NCBI GenBank assembly: GCA_002293025.1
Contig: DBCL01000002.1
Span: 26,180-57,530 of the forward strand
Reading direction: 5' to 3'
DNA length: 31,351 bases
Source of the DNA: Actinobacteria bacterium UBA959
Lineage (GTDB): Bacteria; Actinomycetota; Actinomycetes; S36-B12; UBA5976
Below are positions 24,925 through 31,351 of the stretch, one piece after another; the first letter of the stretch is position 1, and every line of letters begins with the position of its first letter. Both the position numbers and the translations under genes were made by a program. The notes under the pieces were generated by a model. The model saw nothing but the letters and a program-made list of their open reading frames with translations. It was not told the origin of the DNA and ran no database searches.

Positions 24925-25539
24925 ATGCGTGTAATTTTGGCATCTAGTTCCCCTGCGCGCGCTACGTTGTTAAAGAATGCTGGAATCAATTTTGAAGTAA
25001 TTGTCTCCGATGTAGATGAAGATGCTTTATGGCCTTCTATGCAGCATTTATCACCTTCTGAATTCACTAACCAACTTGCTCAACTCAAAGCGCAAGCTGT
25101 GGCTAAGTCAGTTGAAGGTGAAGCAATAATTATTGGCGCCGACACAATGTTCTTTTTTAAGAATCAATTGTTTGGCAAACCACTAACGGAGGAAGTGGCC
25201 AAAGCACGACTAAGTCAGATGCAAGGAAGCACAGGTCATCTCTACACAGGGCATTGCGTGGTCCATGCACCAAGTGCAGTGGCACATTCAAAAGTTGCCA
25301 CTGCAACAGTTGAATTTGCCACCATGTCAACAAGACAAATTGATGATTATGTGGCCAGCCAAGAACCGCTCAACGTTGCTGGTAGTTTCACTTTGGATGG
25401 TTTGGGCGCAGCATTTGTGCAAAAAGTCACTGGTGACGCTCCAGCGGTCATTGGGCTTTCCTTAAGCACGCTTCGTGAATTAGTTGAGCAGCATGGAGTT
25501 AGTTGGACTTCTTTGTGGAAGCACGCAACTGATCAGTAA
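24925..25539 (+). CDS. maf: Maf-like nucleoside triphosphate pyrophosphatase
   Basis: House-cleaning enzyme that hydrolyses non-canonical or excess nucleotides (dTTP/UTP-type or m7GTP-type) to the monophosphate. The 204-residue protein begins VILASSSPARATLLKNAGI, the Maf signature, followed by VSDVDEDA, IIGADTMFFF and FGKPLTEEVAKARLSQMQG, with VAGSFTLDGLGA near the C-terminus. It is small, soluble and complete. It follows accE by 3 nt, and its placement in the carboxylase operon repeats the mycobacterial accD5-accE5-maf order. Confidence 0.93.
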   Translation: MRVILASSSPARATLLKNAGINFEVIVSDVDEDALWPSMQHLSPSEFTNQLAQLKAQAVAKSVEGEAIIIGADTMFFFKNQLFGKPLTEEVAKARLSQMQGSTGHLYTGHCVVHAPSAVAHSKVATATVEFATMSTRQIDDYVASQEPLNVAGSFTLDGLGAAFVQKVTGDAPAVIGLSLSTLRELVEQHGVSWTSLWKHATDQ

Positions 25540-25579
25540 CAAACGGTAGTTCTAGGATTAACCCAAATAGGAGATCACT

Positions 25580-27331
25580 TTGAGCCGACAGATAAAGAAA
25601 CTTTTAATTGCCAATCGAGCTGAGATTGCGATTAGAGTCATTCGAGCCTGTCGCGATGAAGGCATCAAGAGTGTGGCGGTTTATGCCAATGATGATCGAA
25701 ATGCACTTCATGTCCAAATGGCTGATGAAGCTTTTTCTCTGAATGGAGATTCGGCTGCTGATAGCTACCTAAATGTGGCCAAGATTCTGCAAGCTGCTCA
25801 AGACAGCGGCGCAGATGCAATTCATCCAGGATATGGTTTTCTATCTGAGAATGCTGATTTTGCGCAAGCAGTTATTGATGCCGGTTTGACTTGGGTAGGA
25901 CCACCTCCTGCTGCAATTAGAGCTTTAGGTGACAAAGTTCAAGCACGTCACATTGCCACCAAGGTTGGTGCTCCGCTGGTTCCAGGAACTAAAGATCCAG
26001 TTCAAGACGCTAATGAAGTAGTCGAGTTTGCCAAGAAACATGGCTTACCCATTGCAATTAAAGCAGCCTATGGTGGCGGTGGGCGTGGCATGAAAGTTTG
26101 CAGAACTTTGGAAGAGATACCTGAATCGTTTGATTCAGCGGTACGTGAAGCAATCGCCGCATTTGGCCGGGGAGAATGTTTCGTGGAGAGATATCTGGAT
26201 AATCCCAGACACGTTGAGACTCAAGTATTAGCTGATGCCCATGGGAATGTAGTTGTAGTTTCCACGAGGGATTGCTCTCTACAGCGTAGGCATCAAAAAC
26301 TTGTTGAGGAAGCACCAGCTCCGTTCTTATCCCAAGATCAGATTGAGAAGCTGTATGAATCAAGTAAGGCCATAATTAAGGAAGCTGGCTACACGAATGC
26401 TGGAACATGCGAGTTTCTAGTTGGACTTGATGGGACTATTTCATTTTTGGAAGTTAACACACGACTACAAGTAGAGCATCCAGTTTCTGAAGAAGTAACT
26501 GGAATAGATCTAGTCAGGCAACAATTCAAGATTGCTCGTGGTGAGGCTCTAGACTTTTCAGATCCAACTCCAGTTGGCCACAGTTTTGAATTTAGAATCA
26601 ATGGTGAAGATCCAGGTAGAAATTTCTTGCCAGCCCCAGGTGTGGTGACTAAGTGGGTAGCACCAAGTGGTCCTGGAGTTCGAGTGGATGCTGGCTATCA
26701 AGAAGGTGACCTTGTTGGTGGAAAGTTTGATTCACTCTTAGGAAAATTGATTGTCACTGGATCCACACGCTTAGAAGCGCTGGAAAGATCTAGGCGAGCC
26801 TTGTCCGAAATGCAGGTAGATGGGATCGCAACAGCACTCACATTTCACAGGGTAATAGTGAATGACCCGGCCTTTATCGGGGACGATGGATTCAAAGTTC
26901 ACACTCGTTGGATCGAGACTGAGTTCAAAAATGAAATACCTCAATACCAATCAACAGCGGCTGCTGCTGAAGCAGAATCAAATTCAGAGACAGTTGTGGT
27001 TGAAGTTAACGGCAAGAGAATTGAAGTTGTTTTGCAAGGTGATTTTACAGTTAGTGGCAAAAAAGCCAAGAAAAAGTCAACAAGAACATCTGCCAACAAA
27101 ACATCAGTTGCCTCTGGGGACGCGATAACTGCTCCAATGCAAGGAACAGTTGTTAAAGTTAACGTCAGTAATGGTGATGTGGTGGCAATTGGAGATCTTG
27201 TTGTTGTGCTAGAAGCAATGAAGATGGAGCAGCCGCTAACAGCACATAAGGCAGGAAAGATTTCTGGCCTGATTGCTCAAGTTGGAACGACCGTTCAGTC
27301 TGGAACAGTTTTGTGTGAGATTAAAGAGTAG
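25580..27331 (+). CDS. accA3: Acyl-CoA carboxylase alpha subunit: biotin carboxylase plus BCCP
   Basis: Carboxylates its own biotin with ATP and bicarbonate, then supplies AccD. The 583-residue protein opens with KKLLIANRAEIAIRVIRAC, has HPGYGFLSEN, the glycine-rich ATP-grasp loop YGGGGRGMKV, DCSLQRRHQKLVEEAPAP (from about 231) and EVNTRLQVEHPVSE. A variable linker of about 40 residues (Ala/Glu then Lys/Ser rich) leads to the C-terminal biotinyl domain with EAMKMEQPL, where Lys548 is biotinylated. The start is TTG with AGGAGA 5 nt upstream. A gap of 40 nt after maf could hold its own promoter (TAGGAT at 25553). The 3' end overlaps the convergent small membrane gene by 11 nt. Confidence 0.95.
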   Translation: MSRQIKKLLIANRAEIAIRVIRACRDEGIKSVAVYANDDRNALHVQMADEAFSLNGDSAADSYLNVAKILQAAQDSGADAIHPGYGFLSENADFAQAVIDAGLTWVGPPPAAIRALGDKVQARHIATKVGAPLVPGTKDPVQDANEVVEFAKKHGLPIAIKAAYGGGGRGMKVCRTLEEIPESFDSAVREAIAAFGRGECFVERYLDNPRHVETQVLADAHGNVVVVSTRDCSLQRRHQKLVEEAPAPFLSQDQIEKLYESSKAIIKEAGYTNAGTCEFLVGLDGTISFLEVNTRLQVEHPVSEEVTGIDLVRQQFKIARGEALDFSDPTPVGHSFEFRINGEDPGRNFLPAPGVVTKWVAPSGPGVRVDAGYQEGDLVGGKFDSLLGKLIVTGSTRLEALERSRRALSEMQVDGIATALTFHRVIVNDPAFIGDDGFKVHTRWIETEFKNEIPQYQSTAAAAEAESNSETVVVEVNGKRIEVVLQGDFTVSGKKAKKKSTRTSANKTSVASGDAITAPMQGTVVKVNVSNGDVVAIGDLVVVLEAMKMEQPLTAHKAGKISGLIAQVGTTVQSGTVLCEIKE

Positions 27332-27635
27332 CTTTAGCCATCAGTCGACCAACCAAATGAACACCGGCAAAAGCCACTAAAAACTTAATTAACACAGTTG
27401 GACTTTCACTTAATCCAAATCCAATAGCTGGCAAACTCAAAACTAAACTTAAGGCCAAAGCATCCTTAACACGAGCAGCTGCAGATCCCCACATTAAACC
27501 AAAAACCGCAGAGATCATGAGTGTGTAGGCATACTCAACGCCAGTTTCTTCAGCGTTTGGTCCAGTATCCAACCAAGCGATAAAAAACCCAAATCCAATT
27601 GCTGCCAGGAAAATAAGTTTTTGTCTAGTTGTCAT
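27321..27635 (-). CDS. Small multi-span membrane protein next to bioY, function unknown
   Basis: A 104-residue protein with three or four hydrophobic segments. One is near the N-terminus (KLIFLAAIGFGFFIAWL), a second covers YTLMISAVFGLMWGSAAA, a third LALSLVLSLPAIGFGL, and a fourth TVLIKFLVAFAGVHLVG. I do not recognise a family. The gene overlaps the 3' end of bioY by about 11 nt, with AAGGAAG upstream; an earlier in-frame GTG at 27644 is too close to that ribosome site. Tight coupling to bioY suggests a partner in vitamin uptake or a general membrane role. Its end overlaps accA3 by 11 nt. Confidence 0.72.
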   Translation of the reverse strand: MTTRQKLIFLAAIGFGFFIAWLDTGPNAEETGVEYAYTLMISAVFGLMWGSAAARVKDALALSLVLSLPAIGFGLSESPTVLIKFLVAFAGVHLVGRLMAKATL

Positions 27636-28221
27636 TTTGTTCACTCTTCCTTACTGCAAGCCAAGCCAACGGCAATAATCCAGCAGCTAGCAGTGCTTTA
27701 AGTAAATCACCGAATAGGAAAGGCACAACTCCGTTTTGAATTGCCCAACCCAATGAATTATCAGTAACAAGTGCAAGCACTGGTGCGCCAATTGCATAAA
27801 TAATCACGCTTCCAATTACATACCCAAAAAATGCTCCAACAGGTTTGCGGTCAGTTCCTCGCTTGGCCAAACTTCCAACAACAACTGCAGCCAATACAAA
27901 TCCAAATAGATAACCTCCAGTTGCGCCAAACACCTTTTCAACACCACCACCACCATTAGCCATAACCGGGAAACCAAACATTGCTGCAAGTAGATACACA
28001 ACTTGACCTAATGCGCCCCTTACCGGACCTAGTGCTGCAGCAGTTAATAAGACAGCAAAAGTTTGTCCAGTAACTGGCACAGGTGAACCTGGAATCGGAA
28101 CTGCAATTTGGGCTGTAAGAGCCGTTAAACCTGCTGCCGCGAGCACCCACGCTGTTGAGGTTATGGGTCCAGAAGAAACACGATCAATTAACACACTTCT
28201 GGGTGCAATTGCAATTGCCAT
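27625..28221 (-). CDS. bioY: Biotin transporter substrate-binding component BioY
   Basis: The S component of ECF-type biotin uptake, a 198-residue integral membrane protein with about six helices. The BioY hallmarks are IPGSPVPVTGQTFAVLL, AALGPVRGALGQVVYLLAAMFGFPV and GATGGYLFGFVLAA, with FLFGDLLKALLAAGLLPLAW at the C-terminus. The ATG overlaps the lpdA stop by 1 nt (TAATG). No BioM or BioN ATPase/transmembrane partner is in the window, so BioY either works alone or uses a shared ECF module elsewhere. Its neighbours BirA and AccA3 use the imported biotin. Confidence 0.94.
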   Translation of the reverse strand: MAIAIAPRSVLIDRVSSGPITSTAWVLAAAGLTALTAQIAVPIPGSPVPVTGQTFAVLLTAAALGPVRGALGQVVYLLAAMFGFPVMANGGGGVEKVFGATGGYLFGFVLAAVVVGSLAKRGTDRKPVGAFFGYVIGSVIIYAIGAPVLALVTDNSLGWAIQNGVVPFLFGDLLKALLAAGLLPLAWLAVRKSEQNDN

Positions 28222-29633
28222 TAGATACCTTTCGTAGTTGGAGCACTGTCGGTGACGCGATGTAGTTGTCGAGCTGCTTCAGCAATGGAACCGGTAAGAC
28301 TTGGGTAGATCGTAAATGTACTTGCAAGTTGATCCACGTTTAGACGCTGCTCAACCGCCAAGGTAATCGGGAAAATGAGCTCACTTGCATTTCGAGCAAC
28401 TACTACTCCCCCCAAAACTACTGATGATTCTGGTGATGCAAATAACTTGATAAGTCCGTCGACTTGCCCTTGCATTTTGGCGCGAGCGTTACCAGCTAAT
28501 GACAAAGTCAAAACTCTGGCCTTAATTTCACCACTATCAACTAATTCCTGACTAACACCTACAGATGCAATTTCTGGATCGGTAAAGACATTTTGGCTGA
28601 CCGTATTCAAATCTAAAGGTGAAACTGCATCTCCTAGAGCGTGGTACATGGCTATTCGACCCTGCATTGCTGCAACTGATGCCAAAGGAAGCACCCCAGT
28701 GCAGTCTCCAGCAGCGTAAACGTTTCGAGCAGACGTTCTACTCACACGATCTACTTCAATAAAACCGTTTGGCAAGGATTTAACTCCAGCGACATCTAGT
28801 CCTAGCTGCTCAGTATTAGGAATGGATCCAATAGCAATTAATGCATGTGAGCCAGTAATTACTTCACCAGAATCTAACTCTACAAATACTTGATTGTCCT
28901 TGGCTGAGACATTGCGAGCACGTGCACTGGCTAAAACTTGCATACCTCGACGCTGGAAGACTGATTCAATCAATGCTGCTGCATCTATATCTTCAGCTGG
29001 AAGTACTTGTTTGCGGGATGAAATCAAAACCACCTCGCTCCCTAGAGCTCGGTATGCAGATGCAAATTCCGCACCGGTGACACCTGATCCAATTACGATT
29101 AATTTTTCTGGCAGTTCAGTTAAATCATAAAGTTGCTGCCAATTCAAGATTCGTTGACCATCACATAGGGCACTAGGCAGCTGCTTTGGTCTGGCACCTG
29201 TTGCAATCAAGATAACGTCAGATTTAATGACTTGTTTATGCGATCCCAAAATGGCTACTTCACCTGAACCAAGTAGTTGACCTTTACCTGAAATGATCTC
29301 AACGCTGTTATCAAGTAACCGTTTCCTAATATCTGCTGACTGAGCGGCAGCCAAGGACTTAATACGTTCATTCACTTTTCGAATGTCTGCACTAATTCGC
29401 GAACTAGAAATAGCTGCACCATCCAGTAGAACTCCAAGTTGACCTGAATCCTTGGTAGTGGTGATGGCTTCAGCTGTGGCTATCAAGGTTTTTGATGGAA
29501 CACAATCTGTGAGCACGGTCGCGCCACCAATTCCGCCTCCATCTACGACAGTTACCTTGGCCGAAAGTTGAGCTGCCACCAAAGCCGCCTCATAGCCGCC
29601 TGGGCCGCCTCCGATGATGGTTACTTGGGTCAC
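28221..29633 (-). CDS. lpdA: LpdA-type FAD flavoprotein, probable NAD(P)H quinone reductase, lacking the redox disulfide
   Basis: A 470-residue two-dinucleotide-binding flavoprotein: FAD motif VTIIGGGPGGYEAALVAA (4-21), IATGARPKQLP, NAD(P) motif LIVIGSGVTGAEFASAY, then NVYAAGDCTGVLPLASVAAMQGR. In true lipoamide dehydrogenases the active site is CxxxxC; here the first Cys position is Thr39 and only Cys44 remains (ATVLTDCVPSK). The C-terminal HPT histidine is Tyr443 (IYPSLTGSIAEA). This agrees with mycobacterial LpdA, which I recall as a quinone reductase rather than a lipoamide dehydrogenase. The start is GTG 29633, with a weak CACAAT 6 nt upstream. It is first in lpdA-bioY-small membrane protein and diverges from punA. 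Confidence 0.9.
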   Translation of the reverse strand: MTQVTIIGGGPGGYEAALVAAQLSAKVTVVDGGGIGGATVLTDCVPSKTLIATAEAITTTKDSGQLGVLLDGAAISSSRISADIRKVNERIKSLAAAQSADIRKRLLDNSVEIISGKGQLLGSGEVAILGSHKQVIKSDVILIATGARPKQLPSALCDGQRILNWQQLYDLTELPEKLIVIGSGVTGAEFASAYRALGSEVVLISSRKQVLPAEDIDAAALIESVFQRRGMQVLASARARNVSAKDNQVFVELDSGEVITGSHALIAIGSIPNTEQLGLDVAGVKSLPNGFIEVDRVSRTSARNVYAAGDCTGVLPLASVAAMQGRIAMYHALGDAVSPLDLNTVSQNVFTDPEIASVGVSQELVDSGEIKARVLTLSLAGNARAKMQGQVDGLIKLFASPESSVVLGGVVVARNASELIFPITLAVEQRLNVDQLASTFTIYPSLTGSIAEAARQLHRVTDSAPTTKGI

Positions 29634-29678
29634 GGGTGGATTGTGGCAGAGGTAGTACTACTCCCAGGTCACTGCGAC

Positions 29679-29684
29679 TAATCT
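29679..29684 (+). promoter_or_regulatory. -10 element predicting leaderless punA mRNA
   Basis: TAATCT lies exactly 6 nt before the punA GTG (29691), with no purine-rich ribosome site between them. This spacing puts the transcription start on or next to the start codon, the common actinobacterial leaderless arrangement. No -35 box is evident. Confidence 0.5.
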
Positions 29685-29690
29685 CTCGCT

Positions 29691-30503
29691 GTGAGCATTG
29701 ATACGGAGGGTCTGGACCCCTACCAACTAGCGGCCAGTGCCGCTCGAGTCCTGGCAAAAGAAACTAAAGTTGTGCACCACGATGTTTTGGTGGTTTTAGG
29801 TTCTGGATGGACACCAGCAGCAGATGCTTTTGGGCCTGCGTCAACTGAAATTTCCGTCACCGAGCTTCCTGGTTTTAGTGCACCAGCAGTTGCCGGACAC
29901 TCTGGAAAACTTAGATCAGTTCGAGTTGGTAACTTAAATGTGTTAATTCAGATGGGGCGTACTCACTATTATGAAGGAAAAGGTGCACATGCTGTCGTGC
30001 ATGCAGTTCGAACTGCAATCGCCGCGGGCGTAAAAACTGTTGTACTAACAAATGCTGCTGGTTCATTAAATCCAAAATGGGTTCCAGGAACACCTGTACT
30101 AATCAAGGATCAAATTAATCTAACTGGTGGAACGCCATTAGTTGGTGCTCGATTTGTAGATGTTACTGAAATTTACTCAAAAAGATTGCGTAATATTGCA
30201 AAACAAGTAAGTCCAAATCTTGAAGAGGGTATTTACACCGCATTTCATGGCCCTCAATATGAAACTCCCGCAGAAATTGCGATGGTTAGAGCCATGGGGG
30301 GCGATTTAGTGGGGATGTCCACTGCCTTGGAATCAATTGCCGCGCGCGAAGGGGGTGCCGAAGTATTGGGCATCTCGCTGGTCACCAATTTAGCTGCTGG
30401 TATGAGTGGTGAAACACTCAACCATGAGGAAGTTTTAGCTGCTGGGAAAAGTGCCGCAGAGACCATGGGCAAATTGTTAGTTGAGGTAGTTCGAAACTTA
30501 TGA
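29691..30503 (+). CDS. punA: Purine nucleoside phosphorylase (trimeric type)
   Basis: Phosphorolyses purine nucleosides to base and ribose-1-phosphate for salvage. The 270-residue protein has VVLGSGWTPAADAF, GRTHYYEGKGAHAVVHAVR, LTNAAGSLNPKWVPG, FHGPQYETPAEI, the GMSTALESIAAR segment and VTNLAAGMSG, all signatures of the low-molecular-weight trimeric PNP family. Mycobacterial homologues at the same place are named deoD or punA. GTG start, predicted leaderless. The stop overlaps the phosphomannomutase ATG by 4 nt, so ribose-1-phosphate may be passed to the mutase, which would convert it to ribose-5-phosphate; this is inference. Confidence 0.94.
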   Translation: MSIDTEGLDPYQLAASAARVLAKETKVVHHDVLVVLGSGWTPAADAFGPASTEISVTELPGFSAPAVAGHSGKLRSVRVGNLNVLIQMGRTHYYEGKGAHAVVHAVRTAIAAGVKTVVLTNAAGSLNPKWVPGTPVLIKDQINLTGGTPLVGARFVDVTEIYSKRLRNIAKQVSPNLEEGIYTAFHGPQYETPAEIAMVRAMGGDLVGMSTALESIAAREGGAEVLGISLVTNLAAGMSGETLNHEEVLAAGKSAAETMGKLLVEVVRNL

Positions 30504-31351
30504 AGTCTCGTGCAGAGATCTTAAGTTCTGCAGAACTTTGGGCCGAACATGATTTTGACCCTTCATCGAAGGCTGAGCTATTAAATCTAATTGACCTAGC
30601 TAAGCATGATGTTTCAGTGCTGGATGATTTAGCAGATCGTTTCAGTGGCCCGCTTGAGTTTGGCACAGCGGGTTTGCGAGCCGAACTTGGAGCAGGCATG
30701 GCTCGAATGAATCGAGCAACAGTTGCCAAAGCAGCTTGGGGTTTGTCGACCTGGATGTTGGCAAAAAACCTTGATCGGCTGGTAATTGGGCATGATGCCC
30801 GACGCGGTTCAGCTCAATTTGCACTTGATACTGCTGAAATAGCTTCTGCATTAGGGATCAAGGTTTTTAAGCTCGAGCCAAATCTGCCTACTCCAGTTTT
30901 GGCTTTCGCAGTCAAGCATTTACAAGCAAATGCTGGGGTAATGGTTACAGCTTCACATAATCCCGCAAAAGACAATGGATACAAAGTTTATGATCAAACA
31001 GGCTCTCAAATAATTGGACCTACCGATAAAGAAATTGCGCACCTAATCTCAGTGTCTCCGCTTCCCAACTTAATCAAACGAGGCGGTAGTTTTGAAGTTG
31101 TCGAAGTTCTCGATTCCTACTTAACTGAAGCTATCAAGAACGTTAATTCACAGATTCCTAAGGACTTAAAAATTGCCTACACTGCATTGCATGGTGTTGG
31201 TTCAAAAACTTTCTTGGCAGCATGCGCAAAACTTGGAATCACAAAAATCTTTGAGGTCAAAACACAAGCCAACCCAGATCCTGAATTTCCAACAGTTGCT
31301 TTCCCAAATCCTGAGGAAGCGGGGGCCCTTGATCAGCTTCTTCAGATTGCT
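30500..31351 (+). CDS. pmmB: Phosphomannomutase/phosphopentomutase-type phosphohexomutase, 3' end cut by window edge
   Basis: The reading frame is open from ATG 30500 to the edge, 284 codons with no stop. Early residues contain FGTAGLRAELGAGMARMN, then VIGHDARRGSAQF, and the phosphoserine loop MVTASHNPAKDNGYKVY, which identifies the alpha-D-phosphohexomutase superfamily. The metal-binding DGDxDR loop and sugar-binding domains would lie beyond the window. The start overlaps the punA stop (ATGA), coupling the two. In mycobacteria the gene after deoD is pmmB. The family also includes phosphopentomutase-active PGM2-like members, which would suit its pairing with PNP. Confidence 0.93.
   Translation, partial: MKSRAEILSSAELWAEHDFDPSSKAELLNLIDLAKHDVSVLDDLADRFSGPLEFGTAGLRAELGAGMARMNRATVAKAAWGLSTWMLAKNLDRLVIGHDARRGSAQFALDTAEIASALGIKVFKLEPNLPTPVLAFAVKHLQANAGVMVTASHNPAKDNGYKVYDQTGSQIIGPTDKEIAHLISVSPLPNLIKRGGSFEVVEVLDSYLTEAIKNVNSQIPKDLKIAYTALHGVGSKTFLAACAKLGITKIFEVKTQANPDPEFPTVAFPNPEEAGALDQLLQIA

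Noticed and set aside
1..31351. CRISPR arrays, tRNA or rRNA genes, riboswitches, defence systems
   Set aside because: No direct-repeat arrays, cloverleaf-like sequences or known defence-gene motifs were found on reading both strands.

Overview
The window looks like a chromosomal segment of a low-GC, highly streamlined actinobacterium. A WhiB-family regulator, an acyl-CoA carboxylase epsilon subunit, an LpdA-type flavoprotein and a SpoIID/LCP pair point to Actinomycetota. The AT-rich composition (judged by eye), the very short or absent intergenic gaps and the overlapping 3' ends suggest a streamlined aquatic lineage such as the freshwater acI/Nanopelagicales group. That placement is inference. 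Gene order and strand at both flanks match, from memory, the Mycobacterium tuberculosis block running from whiB2/manB/LCP through purE-purK-birA/accD5-accE5-maf-accA3 to lpdA and deoD-pmmB.

Layout. Positions 1-4200 hold conserved envelope and regulatory genes: partial whiB, mannose-1-phosphate guanylyltransferase, a secreted SpoIID/LytB protein and an LCP transferase. Positions 4193-20676 form a surface-glycan region. It holds glycosyltransferases, WecB and WecC enzymes for an N-acetyl-hexosaminuronic acid donor, a Wzm/Wzt ABC exporter, a GT2 glycosyltransferase, a PAPS-type sulfotransferase, a membrane-anchored methyltransferase and a tight ugd-cysD-cysNC operon for UDP-glucuronate and PAPS. 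Positions 20673-23106 are purE, purK and birA. Positions 23144-27331 are the biotin-dependent carboxylase operon accD-accE-maf-accA3. Positions 27321-29633 are lpdA, the biotin transporter bioY and a small membrane protein. Positions 29691-31351 are purine nucleoside phosphorylase and a truncated phosphomannomutase.

How the genes work together. The central region reads as a pathway for an acidic, probably sulfated and perhaps methylated, cell-surface polysaccharide. Sugar donors come from ManB, WecB, WecC and Ugd, the sulfuryl donor PAPS from CysD/CysNC, and chains are assembled by several GTs. Wzm/Wzt would export the product and the LCP protein could attach it to the wall. The right-hand region links biotin uptake (BioY), biotin ligation (BirA) and biotin-dependent acyl-CoA carboxylation.

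The whole window is compressed. All five convergent gene pairs overlap at their 3' ends, several operon junctions overlap by 1-14 nt, and some promoters appear shared or leaderless. No tRNA, rRNA, CRISPR, insertion sequence or gene-free stretch above 300 bp was seen. The largest gaps are about 130 bp (222-350) and 116 bp (2669-2784).
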